Positions 1 through 5,985 of a stretch of DNA of 9,812 nucleotides are shown here, piece by piece (within the stretch, counting starts at the first letter, position 1; every line of letters begins with the position of its first letter). A program made the translations under genes and the position numbers. Under the pieces are notes generated by a model that worked only from the letters and a program-made list of their open reading frames with translations, did not search any database and was not told where the DNA came from. This stretch comes from Chitinophaga pinensis. Its GTDB lineage: Bacteria > Bacteroidota > Bacteroidia > SXHM01. The DNA is taken from positions 1 to 9,812 of the forward strand of contig CAMDBK010000091.1 of NCBI GenBank assembly GCA_945889235.1, given 5' to 3'.

Positions 1-174
1 AAAGTGGCGGAGGTAATTGAATTTGTGAAACAGAAAGGTGGTATTGATTATGCAGAACAAAAAATGCTGGAGTATCAGAACAGAGCATTAAAGATGTTGG
101 ATGAATTCAGCGAAAGCAATTACAAAACTTCGTTGACTGAGTTGGTGCAGTTTGCAACGAGAAGAAAAAAGTAG
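1..174 (+). CDS. Polyprenyl diphosphate synthase, C-terminal end (partial)
   Basis: Only the last 57 codons are in the window; the reading frame is open from base 1 and stops at TAG (172-174). The translated tail contains EFVKQKGGIDYAEQKM, then YQNRALKMLDEF and a final LTELVQFATRRKK. This matches the usual end of trans-isoprenyl diphosphate synthases of the IspB/octaprenyl type, where a 'GGIxYA' segment follows the last catalytic helices and the protein ends in a basic helix. Such enzymes condense isopentenyl diphosphate with an allylic diphosphate to make the side chain of respiratory quinones (menaquinone in Bacteroidota). The two DDxxD motifs that would prove activity lie upstream of the window, so product chain length cannot be judged. 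It converges on the YqeY-type gene. The family call is based on remembered family endings and is fairly secure. Confidence 0.75.
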   Translation, partial: KVAEVIEFVKQKGGIDYAEQKMLEYQNRALKMLDEFSESNYKTSLTELVQFATRRKK

Positions 175-183
175 ATTGTTAAA

Positions 184-245
184 CGTCATTCCGAACTTGT
201 TTCGGAATCTTATTTCTCAGATGCTGAAACAAGTTCAGCATGACG
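184..245. repeat. Two-armed nested palindromic intergenic repeat
   Basis: Two 27-base arms (184-210 and 219-245) flank an 8-base spacer. Right arm reverse-complemented, CGTCAT-GCT-GAACTTGTTTC-AGC-ATCT, matches the left, CGTCAT-TCC-GAACTTGTTTC-GGA-ATCT, except at two triplets. Inside each arm the variable triplets pair with each other (TTCCGAA/TTCGGAA in the left, ATGCTGAA/TTCAGCAT in the right), so each arm is its own small hairpin. It sits between two convergent stop codons (174 and 249). It resembles REP-like intergenic repeats that I recall as common in Bacteroidota genomes, and it may also act as a terminator. Confidence 0.8.
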
Positions 246-248
246 AAA

Positions 249-692
249 TTACTTACTCAGCAACTCTCTTGCAATTTTAGAAATCAAACTTCCTTCTGCT
301 TTTCCGCTTAGTTCTTTGGTTGCAGCACCCATAACTTTTCCCATATCGGCAGGTGAGGAGGCGCCAACTGTTGTAATTATATTCTGAAGAATGGATTTCA
401 ATTCATCCTCGTTCATTTGTTTCGGAAGATATTGTTCAATTACTGCAGCCTGCGCCAATTCAACGTCTGCAAGTTCCTTGCGGTTTTGTCCGATATAAAC
501 TTCAGCAGTTTCTTTGCGCTGCTTTACCATTTTTTGTAAAGCTTTTAATTCGGTTGCTTCGCTTTGTCCTTCAGCAGAAGTTTTTAAAAGAAGCAAAGCA
601 GATTTGATGGAACGCAATGCTTCAAGTTTAGCAGCATCTTTTGCCAGCATAGCGTTTTTTATGTCGGTATTTATTTGGTCGGTTAAATTCAT
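249..692 (-). CDS. yqeY: GatB/YqeY domain-containing protein
   Basis: This is a 147-residue all-alpha protein of the YqeY family, related to the C-terminal tRNA-contacting domain of the amidotransferase subunit GatB. Visible hallmarks are the N-terminal helix with AMLAKDAAKLEALRSIKSAL, the central KQRKETAEVY segment, the AAVIEQYLPKQMNEDEL motif, and the C-terminal MGKVMGAATKELSGKAEGS glycine-rich turn followed by a short helix. Length equals the usual full length of the family (about 145-150 residues), and the ATG at 690-692 gives the expected N-terminus. The stand-alone protein's role is not settled; a tRNA-linked or amidase-associated role is assumed from the domain. It lies downstream of the alpha/beta hydrolase on the same strand, but repeat sequence separates them and no clear -7 box is visible, so co-transcription is only possible. 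It ends four bases from the palindromic repeat. Confidence 0.9.
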   Translation of the reverse strand: MNLTDQINTDIKNAMLAKDAAKLEALRSIKSALLLLKTSAEGQSEATELKALQKMVKQRKETAEVYIGQNRKELADVELAQAAVIEQYLPKQMNEDELKSILQNIITTVGASSPADMGKVMGAATKELSGKAEGSLISKIARELLSK

Positions 693-723
693 ATCGTTGA
701 TTTTTAATTGTTGATTGATAAGT

Positions 724-749
724 GCCCTTCGACTACGCTCAGGGTGACA
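724..749. repeat. Short dispersed intergenic repeat (CCCTGAGCGTAGTCGAAGGG type)
   Basis: Read on the minus strand this stretch contains CCCTGAGCGTAGTCGAAGGG, preceded by TGTCA. I recall this motif as a very widespread intergenic repeat in Bacteroidota and other bacteria. It can form only a short outer stem (CCCT with AGGG), so it is a weak hairpin. It lies between the hydrolase stop and the YqeY start and directly abuts the heptamer array. Assignment as a dispersed repeat rests on recall, not on copies seen in this window. Confidence 0.5.
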
Positions 750-750
750 A

Positions 751-781
751 ACTGTGGATTATCGACTATGGACTATGGACT
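751..781. repeat. Degenerate heptamer tandem repeat (ACTATGG)
   Basis: Bases 751-778 read as four heptamers: ACTGTGG, ATTATCG, ACTATGG, ACTATGG, followed by a partial ACT. The last two units are identical and the first two differ from them by one and two bases. The array overlaps the 3' end of the hydrolase gene and supplies its last seven codons and its stop codon (759-761). Heptad arrays of this type are known as intergenic tandem repeats in some bacteria; whether this is one of a genome-wide set cannot be told here. Confidence 0.6.
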
Positions 782-1424
782 CAACTGCTACTTCCTTCAA
801 CACCTCCGAATTCATTTCGTGCTTGCCTTCAAAGGTAACAATGTTGTAGCTGAAGCCTGCTGTGTCAAGAAATTTTTTGTAATCCGCGGGTTTCAGGTAT
901 TCCAAATATTCATCCTGATGACCGTAAACTACAGTAACCGGAATAGCGCGAAAACGGTTTCCATGAACGGCTAAATCCACATCCACCGGAAAACTTCCTG
1001 CCCACAGTACAAGTCGATTTACGTTAATATCAGTTTGTGCTATCCAGCGGCAAATGGTTGCTGTGCCTTGCGAAAAGCCCAACACATTTAATTTCACTTT
1101 TGTAAAATCTGTTGTGGAAAATAATTTTTCTACAACTTTATTAATGAAGTTCAGATAATCAGAAACTTCGTTTTCTCTGTCTTCCTTTGTCATCCAGGCC
1201 GCGCCCATTCTTCCGCTCACGCCATCTAAATAAAATTTTGAAAGTCCTTCAGGTGCAACAATAAAAGTTTTTCCGTTTTCCAAAACCTGAAAATGTTTGA
1301 TAAAAAATTCGGCAAGTTGTCCGTAGCCGTGACAAACCAGCCACACATTTTCTGTGTTCTCATCTAAAATTCCTGAGGTGTAATAGCGTCCTGTTTTGTT
1401 TACAGTAATGGTGTGCTGAGTCAT
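759..1424 (-). CDS. Alpha/beta hydrolase, carboxylesterase/phospholipase-like
   Basis: This 221-residue protein has an alpha/beta-hydrolase fold with a complete apparent triad. The nucleophile elbow is GFSQG with Ser118, the acid is Asp171 in VYGHQDEY, and the base is His202 in FEGKHEMN. HGYGQ at 32-36 is the oxyanion-hole loop after the first core strand (NVWLVCHGYG). The size and the GFSQG elbow fit the small cytosolic carboxylesterase/lysophospholipase group (abhydrolase_2, YpfH-like), which cleaves esters or thioesters; the substrate cannot be read from the sequence. There is no signal peptide. The last residues, ESIVHSR, are encoded by the heptamer repeat and are unlikely to belong to the ancestral fold. 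A TATATTTG box lies 24 bases upstream of the ATG. The gene is divergent from the SDR oxidoreductase. Family confidence is high, substrate unknown. Confidence 0.85.
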   Translation of the reverse strand: MTQHTITVNKTGRYYTSGILDENTENVWLVCHGYGQLAEFFIKHFQVLENGKTFIVAPEGLSKFYLDGVSGRMGAAWMTKEDRENEVSDYLNFINKVVEKLFSTTDFTKVKLNVLGFSQGTATICRWIAQTDINVNRLVLWAGSFPVDVDLAVHGNRFRAIPVTVVYGHQDEYLEYLKPADYKKFLDTAGFSYNIVTFEGKHEMNSEVLKEVAVESIVHSR

Positions 1425-1447
1425 TTTATTTCCAATTTTTCGGGTAG

Positions 1448-1455
1448 CAAATATA
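1448..1455 (-). promoter_or_regulatory. Candidate -7 box (TATATTTG) for the alpha/beta hydrolase
   Basis: The minus strand reads TATATTTG, an exact match to the Bacteroidota -7 consensus TAnnTTTG, placed so that transcription would begin roughly 15-20 bases before the ATG at 1424. No clear upstream TTG element was found at the expected distance, so the call rests on the -7 motif and position alone. Confidence 0.5.
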
Positions 1456-1458
1456 CAC

Positions 1459-1466
1459 TATATTAG
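1459..1466 (+). promoter_or_regulatory. Weak candidate -7 box (TATATTAG) for the SDR gene
   Basis: TATATTAG differs by one base from TAnnTTTG and sits 19 bases before the ATG at 1486, which would give a very short leader. It lies next to the oppositely directed box at 1448-1455, so the two divergent promoters would be packed back to back. Confidence 0.3.
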
Positions 1467-1485
1467 CAGAAAATATCAGCATTAA

Positions 1486-2151
1486 ATGAACGGAAAAACA
1501 GCATTAGTTGCAGGCGGCAGCGGACTTGTAGGTAGTGAGATTCTTAAACTTCTTATTCAAAGTTCAGCTTTTGACCGCATAAAAATTATTGCCCGCAAAC
1601 CTCTTGGAACTAACAATGAAAAAGTATCGGAAATTATTGTTGACTTTGACGAGTTAAACCATTTTTCGCAGCGTCTTTCGGCTGATGTTATTTTTTGCTG
1701 TCTGGGTACTACCATTAGAACCGCTGGCTCACAAGAAAATTTTCGTAAAGTGGATTATACCTACTGCTTTGAATTGGCAAAAGCTGCAAAGACACAGGGA
1801 GCTAAAGAATTTATTCTGGTTTCATCATTGGGCGCTGATTCAAATTCCGCTAATTTTTACCTGCGTACAAAAGGCGAAATTGAAAATGCCATTGCCGCTT
1901 TAAATTTTGACAGCTTCTGTATTCTGCGCCCATCCATGCTTTTAGGCAATAGAAAAGAAAGTCGCGCAGGCGAAACCGTTGGTAAAATTTTTATGCAGGC
2001 TACCGGTTTTTTATTTGCAGGGCCACTTAAAAAATATAAAGCCATAGAAGCTGAAACCGTTGCCAGATGTATGCTTGAACTTGCTAAGAATCCTGAGAAA
2101 GGAAAACTGATTTTTGAAAGCGATTTAATTGCGAAGTTTGAGAAAAATTAA
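1486..2151 (+). CDS. Atypical SDR, NAD(P)-binding oxidoreductase (HTATIP2/TIP30-like)
   Basis: This 221-residue protein opens with a Rossmann nucleotide-binding motif, VAGGSGLVGSE (GxxGxxG with Gly10, Gly13, Gly16), and the first helix follows. It then has the VDFDEL acidic strand end, FCCLGTTIRTAGS near 70-82 after the fourth strand, LVSSLGAD at 111-118 carrying the Ser position, and YLRTK (Tyr125, Lys129) in the YxxxK position of short-chain dehydrogenases. ILRPSMLLG at 146-154 is the proline-containing segment typical of extended and atypical SDRs. The pattern fits the HTATIP2/CC3-like group of NAD(P)-binding proteins, often annotated only as oxidoreductases; the substrate is unknown. Length matches the family (about 210-240). 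It is a single-gene unit, divergent from the hydrolase and convergent with the histidine kinase. A structural or regulatory NAD(P)-binding role is also possible. Confidence 0.85.
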   Translation: MNGKTALVAGGSGLVGSEILKLLIQSSAFDRIKIIARKPLGTNNEKVSEIIVDFDELNHFSQRLSADVIFCCLGTTIRTAGSQENFRKVDYTYCFELAKAAKTQGAKEFILVSSLGADSNSANFYLRTKGEIENAIAALNFDSFCILRPSMLLGNRKESRAGETVGKIFMQATGFLFAGPLKKYKAIEAETVARCMLELAKNPEKGKLIFESDLIAKFEKN

Positions 2152-2216
2152 CGGAATTATAAATTAATTGGCAAACCAACATAATTAGAGTCTATCCATA
2201 GAGTTAAAAAAAATTG

Positions 2217-2322
2217 TTGCCACAGATTACACAGATTTACACAGATTTTTTTATCCGCCTGAAGGCGGATTTCATTTTAATCTGTGAATACAATTTGCGT
2301 AAATCTGTGTAATCTGTGGCAA
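2217..2322. repeat. Large palindromic intergenic repeat with nested hairpins
   Basis: Two perfect 24-base inverted arms, 2217-2240 and 2299-2322, begin TTGCCACAGATTACACAG and end GATTTAC. Inside them a second inverted pair, CACAGATT (2240-2247) and AATCTGTG (2279-2286), surrounds a central GC-rich hairpin. The left arm is itself a run of three near-identical direct units (CACAGATTA, CACAGATTTA, CACAGATTTT) about 10 bases apart. It fills the gap between the convergent SDR and histidine kinase genes and could serve as a two-way terminator. Similar 'CACAGATTACACAGATT' repeats are, as I recall, widespread in many bacterial genomes. No transposase is present, so a MITE-like or REP-like element is the best description. 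Confidence 0.8.
2253..2270. repeat. Central hairpin ATCCGCCTGAAGGCGGAT
   Basis: ATCCGCCT and AGGCGGAT are perfect inverted 8-mers separated by GA, folding as a 7-bp GC-rich stem with a CTGAAG-type small loop. It lies off-centre inside the larger palindrome and differs from its AT-rich surroundings in base composition. I recall this motif as a repeat in its own right, which suggests one element nested in another. Confidence 0.6.
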
Positions 2323-2354
2323 AAAAACTGCCAACATCTTAATAATTCCGAAAA

Positions 2355-5093
2355 TTAATTTCGCTGTTCGGGTATTCTAAAATAAAAAATACTGCCCACA
2401 CCCGGTTTTGATTCTACCCAGATAGTACCATTGTGAAGTTCCACAATTTTTTTGCAGTGCGATAAGCCTATACCTGAACCTTTATAACTATCACGCCCGT
2501 GAAGTCGCTGAAAGAGTAGAAATATTTTTTCAAAATATTTTTTGTCTATTCCTATTCCGTTATCTGCAAATGAAAATTGCCAGGTATCACCTGTTTTTAT
2601 GCAATTGATATATACTTCAGGGCTAACATCTTTTTTTCTGAATTTAATTGCATTGGCTATCAGGTTTTGAAACAGAAGTTCAAGTTCTGCCTGATATGCC
2701 TGTAAAACAGGAAGTGTTCCGGATTTTATAATGGCCTTATTTTCTTTAATAGTAGCATATAAATTTTCAGTCACATTTTTTAATACTTCGTTGCAATCGG
2801 TTTCTTGCAGAAAACGATTATTTCCCAGGCGCGAATAATCAAGTAAGCTTGTTGTTAAGCTACGCATGCGGTTTGCCGATTGAGAAATAAAGCGGATATA
2901 CGTATTTGCGTTTTCATCCAGCGTGGGGGAATATTCTTCAGTCAATAAATCCGTAAAACTGCTGATGGTACTCAGTGGTTCCTGCAAATCGTGTGAAGCT
3001 ATAAATGCAAACTGCTCCAGTTCTTTGTTTTTAATATCTAATTGAATGTAATACTGTTTGAGTTTTTCCTCTGTTTCTTTTCTTTCAGTAATGTCCAATA
3101 CTGTTCCATTCATTTTCTCAGGTTTACCTTCACTATCAAACTCAATTCCTCCTTTTGCTTCAATGTTTCGCACAGCTCCGTCTTTACGTATAATTCGGTA
3201 TTCAGTAAAAAAAGGCTTAGTGCCATCTAAAGCTTGTTGTACTTCAAATTGCACTGCTGCTTTATCATCGGGATGCAGTGCATTTTGAAACAGAGAATAG
3301 GTTACTGCCACCTCATTAGGTTCATAACCAAATATTCTGTATTGCTCCTCTGACCAATGTTCTTCGTTTGTTTTAATATTCCATTCCCAACTGCCTAAAT
3401 GAGCTATTTTTTGAGCAACAGAAAGACTGTCGCGGGTGTTTTTTAATGAGGTTTCAAAAAATTTACGTTCGGTAATATCCTGTGTGGTTCCCCTAAGCCA
3501 AAGCGGATTTCCGTTCTGATCATTTATTACTTCACCAAGCCCGAATAAATATTTAATGCTTCCGTTATTGCAAATTATCCGGTGCTCATAAACTGCGGCT
3601 TCACCTTTTGCATTTGCAAGGGCTATTGAATTATCAAGACTTAGAATATCATCGGGATGGATTTTTTTTCTGCAGGCTTCATACAGTTTATCAGCAGGAG
3701 TTTCTTCCATTTCAAAAATTGAGTAGAGCGCTTCAGACCAGAATAACTCTTGAGTTCGCAGATTAAATTCCCAGCTGCCTGCCTTTGATAATTTCTGTGC
3801 ATCGTTAAGGCTTTTGCGGCTTTTAATAATCTGCTGTTCAGTTGCTTTTCTTTCTGTAATATCTACAAGGGTGTTAAGCAAATATAACTCTCTGTTTATT
3901 TCTATTCTTTGTGCCGAAGAAAGGAGGTCTATTGCTCTTCCATGGGCATCAAAAAGTGTAATCTCCATGTCATTGAAGATAAAATTGTTTTCCTGAAATT
4001 GTTTTAAAATGGATAATCGGATTTCCTGATTAAGCATTTTTAATTCCACAGATGTTTTTCCAATAACTTGTTTGTGTGAAAATGAAAATAATTTTAAGAA
4101 AGCATTGTTTACATGCACAAAGCGTCCGTCATTGATATTGCTGATTACAGTAGCCACCGGACTTGAATTAAAAAATTTAAAAAACAGTTCATTGGTTTGA
4201 TTTAATTCTTTGTTCAGTTCCAGTAAATCATTTTGCGCATTCTCTCTCAGGGTGTCAACCTGATTAATTCTGGCAGCCATATACCACGAAATAAAAAAAG
4301 AGCAAATTGTAACACTCCCGGCACCTAAAGCAATAACCATTTCGGAACTGATGGCATAATAATACAGCAGATAAAGAAGGATGAAACCAATAAGCAGGGC
4401 AATACTGAACGTAAAAGGCAAAAACACCCGTGATACAAATCCGCCTGAATCAGTTCCGGTAAATATTTTCATAAAACCATGGTCATGATTGAGCAGGGAG
4501 ATAGAGAATGCGATAAGAAGAAAACAAATTGCTGTATGAATTGCCATAGGATAGGTTGCCAAAACGTTCTTGAATTCAGGTACTGAATAGGTATAGCCCA
4601 ACGTAAAAAACAAACTAATAAGAAAAATAACCAGAGCAAGATAATTGGCGGTAATTCTACTTCCGGATTTTTTGCCGGTACTCAGTAAAAGACTGATACC
4701 CGTTAGTATAAAATTAATTACTGTAGAAGGAGCAATGCGGCTTATGGCTCCGGAAAGTTTTTCGTTTGTTATTTGCTGATTAAATAGCCATTCATCAATT
4801 CCAAAAGTTGTTTGAAAAATAAAATCTGAAAGTTTAATAATGCCAATTAAAATTAAAAGGCAAGCTAAACCGGAACTAAAAAATGAATGAATTTTAGTGT
4901 TAGAAAAAAAGAAAATTGCAAATCCTGAAAATAATAATCCCAACGCTGTTACGGGGTTCATAGCGTCTAATCCTGGAGTAACACGTTTCAGAAAATCAAT
5001 ATCAAACTGCCATCCAACTAAAACAAGTAACCCAACAACTGAAACGGTTAAACCGATTCTTCCTGCAATTAGTAAATGATTTGTTTCACGCAT
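2355..5093 (-). CDS. Membrane PAS-domain sensor histidine kinase (8 TM, 3 PAS)
   Basis: This 912-residue inner-membrane kinase has about eight predicted membrane segments (roughly 9-30, 46-64, 71-90, 123-138, 150-170, 183-201, 222-247, 251-274). A short coiled linker (276-303) follows, then three PAS domains (about 301-415, 430-545, 557-672), each ending in the DITERK signature. PAS2 and PAS3 are of the PAS_3 type (GSWEFN/GSWEWN, IHPDD/LHPDD). The DHp domain carries His701 in ASHDLQEPL. The ATPase domain has an N-box (QNLIANAIKF, 809-818), a G1 box (DNGIGID, 844-850) and a G2 box (GSGIGL, 872-877), all intact. It should autophosphorylate and pass phosphate to receivers. It is the last gene after three receiver genes, with a 24-base gap to the nearest, and has no receiver domain of its own. 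The N-terminal domain shows internal repeats. The signal is unknown. Confidence 0.93.
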   Translation of the reverse strand: MRETNHLLIAGRIGLTVSVVGLLVLVGWQFDIDFLKRVTPGLDAMNPVTALGLLFSGFAIFFFSNTKIHSFFSSGLACLLILIGIIKLSDFIFQTTFGIDEWLFNQQITNEKLSGAISRIAPSTVINFILTGISLLLSTGKKSGSRITANYLALVIFLISLFFTLGYTYSVPEFKNVLATYPMAIHTAICFLLIAFSISLLNHDHGFMKIFTGTDSGGFVSRVFLPFTFSIALLIGFILLYLLYYYAISSEMVIALGAGSVTICSFFISWYMAARINQVDTLRENAQNDLLELNKELNQTNELFFKFFNSSPVATVISNINDGRFVHVNNAFLKLFSFSHKQVIGKTSVELKMLNQEIRLSILKQFQENNFIFNDMEITLFDAHGRAIDLLSSAQRIEINRELYLLNTLVDITERKATEQQIIKSRKSLNDAQKLSKAGSWEFNLRTQELFWSEALYSIFEMEETPADKLYEACRKKIHPDDILSLDNSIALANAKGEAAVYEHRIICNNGSIKYLFGLGEVINDQNGNPLWLRGTTQDITERKFFETSLKNTRDSLSVAQKIAHLGSWEWNIKTNEEHWSEEQYRIFGYEPNEVAVTYSLFQNALHPDDKAAVQFEVQQALDGTKPFFTEYRIIRKDGAVRNIEAKGGIEFDSEGKPEKMNGTVLDITERKETEEKLKQYYIQLDIKNKELEQFAFIASHDLQEPLSTISSFTDLLTEEYSPTLDENANTYIRFISQSANRMRSLTTSLLDYSRLGNNRFLQETDCNEVLKNVTENLYATIKENKAIIKSGTLPVLQAYQAELELLFQNLIANAIKFRKKDVSPEVYINCIKTGDTWQFSFADNGIGIDKKYFEKIFLLFQRLHGRDSYKGSGIGLSHCKKIVELHNGTIWVESKPGVGSIFYFRIPEQRN

Positions 5094-5117
5094 CCGACTT
5101 CAAACATCGGAAAATTT

Positions 5118-5534
5118 TCAGAAGTTATTTGAAAAATATTCTTTCAGAATTTCATCCAATGGTTTCCGCAACAGTGGTTTATTCATAAAAATTGTATTCG
5201 GATGTTTTTTTTTGGCCCTTGCTTCATCATCGGGGTTGCGCGAGGTTGTTAATATCACAATCAGCGTTCCCCACTTTTGTTCTCGTGTAAGTTTTTGATA
5301 TTCTTTAAGAAAATCCCAGCCACTCATTCCGGGCATATTCAGGTCAATGAAAATAATTTCGGGATGCGGGTACTCGTCTTTTATTTTAGTTTGTAAAAAT
5401 TTAAGTGCTGCTTCCGCATTTTTTTCGTCATGTACATTTTCTGCGCATCCGGCAGTTTGAATAACTTTCCTGTGAAGAAAATTAGCTCCTTCATAATCAT
5501 CAACGAGTAAAATCAGGTTAAGTTTTTTCTTCAT
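5118..5534 (-). CDS. Single-domain response regulator (CheY-like), third in array
   Basis: This 138-residue protein is one receiver domain with no output domain. The acidic pocket is Asp12-Asp13 (LLVDDYEG), the phosphoacceptor is Asp64 in FIDLNMPGMSG, the switch Thr is Thr96 in VILTTS, and the conserved lysine is Lys119 in MNKPL, so all catalytic positions are intact. The sequence differs clearly from the two receivers upstream: the first strand is LNLILLVDDYEG instead of LNKIIFIDDD, and there is an added basic KKKHPNT before the last strand. Its ATG (5534-5532) overlaps the stop of the preceding gene in an ATGA, implying translational coupling. It lies directly before the histidine kinase and is therefore the best candidate for its direct phosphate acceptor; that pairing is inferred from position only. 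Confidence 0.92.
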   Translation of the reverse strand: MKKKLNLILLVDDYEGANFLHRKVIQTAGCAENVHDEKNAEAALKFLQTKIKDEYPHPEIIFIDLNMPGMSGWDFLKEYQKLTREQKWGTLIVILTTSRNPDDEARAKKKHPNTIFMNKPLLRKPLDEILKEYFSNNF

Positions 5535-5983
5535 GGCCTTTTTCCCCGATGATCGTAAACAGGAACTCTTTTGTCAATAAAATCTAACTTAAAAATTTCC
5601 TTAACAATCTGGCATAGTTTTACGGCTGATATGGTTTTAAAATAATAATATTTCATCCCATTTCCGGCAAAGCTTGAAACATCTTCATTAGTCATGGTGG
5701 TAGCTAAATAAGCAAGTTCGGTGCGCTCTTCATTGAAATAGGGAAGCCCGCGCACCGCATCTATAAATTCATGTCCGTTCATGCCCGGCATATTAATGTC
5801 AATAAAAATAAGATCCGGAAAATCATACTTCGAGCGTATGTCTTTCAAGTATTCCAAAGCGCTTTCGGCTGCATCAAAACAAAGCGTATCATTGGATACG
5901 CCAGCTTTTACTGAAATGAATTTATGATACTCATTGGTTGGAATATCATCATCAATAAAAATAATTTTGTTCAGTTTTTTCAT
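5531..5983 (-). CDS. Single-domain response regulator with altered switch residues, second in array
   Basis: I chose the ATG at 5983-5981, giving 150 residues. An in-frame TTG two codons upstream (5989) would overlap the previous stop, but the ATG start gives MKKLNKIIFIDDD, matching the neighbouring paralogue residue for residue. The acidic cluster (Asp11-13) and phosphoacceptor Asp62 (FIDINMPGMNG) are present. Two normally conserved positions have changed compared with the first receiver: the switch Thr94 is Ala (LATT instead of LTAS), and the Lys-Pro pair is Lys116-Thr117 (YYFKTI). A 13-residue basic tail (DKRVPVYDHRGKR) extends past the receiver fold. It should still bind phosphate but may switch conformation abnormally. 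The start is 2 nt after the previous stop and the end overlaps the next gene by 4 nt. Function beyond a receiver is unknown. Confidence 0.88.
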   Translation of the reverse strand: MKKLNKIIFIDDDIPTNEYHKFISVKAGVSNDTLCFDAAESALEYLKDIRSKYDFPDLIFIDINMPGMNGHEFIDAVRGLPYFNEERTELAYLATTMTNEDVSSFAGNGMKYYYFKTISAVKLCQIVKEIFKLDFIDKRVPVYDHRGKRP

Positions 5984-5984
5984 A
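5952..5984. repeat. 33-bp perfect direct repeat, copy in second receiver gene
   Basis: This stretch covers the first codons of the second receiver gene plus one base before its ATG. It is identical base for base to 6350-6382 at the start of the first receiver gene. Identity at every synonymous position suggests recent duplication or gene conversion. Confidence 0.85.
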
Positions 5985-5985
5985 C

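Noticed and set aside
514..974. Plus-strand open frames over the YqeY and hydrolase genes (for example 514-714 and 708-974)
   Set aside because: They lie opposite well-supported coding genes or in repeat sequence, have no domain features, and their translations look like antisense coding shadows.
2191..2207. Small palindrome TCTATCCATAGA before the large repeat
   Set aside because: Five-base arms in AT-rich sequence occur often by chance, and no link to the larger repeat is visible.
2217..2322. CRISPR-like array because of the short repeated CACAGATT units
   Set aside because: The units are about 10 bases with no spacers and are arranged as inverted arms, which is not CRISPR structure.
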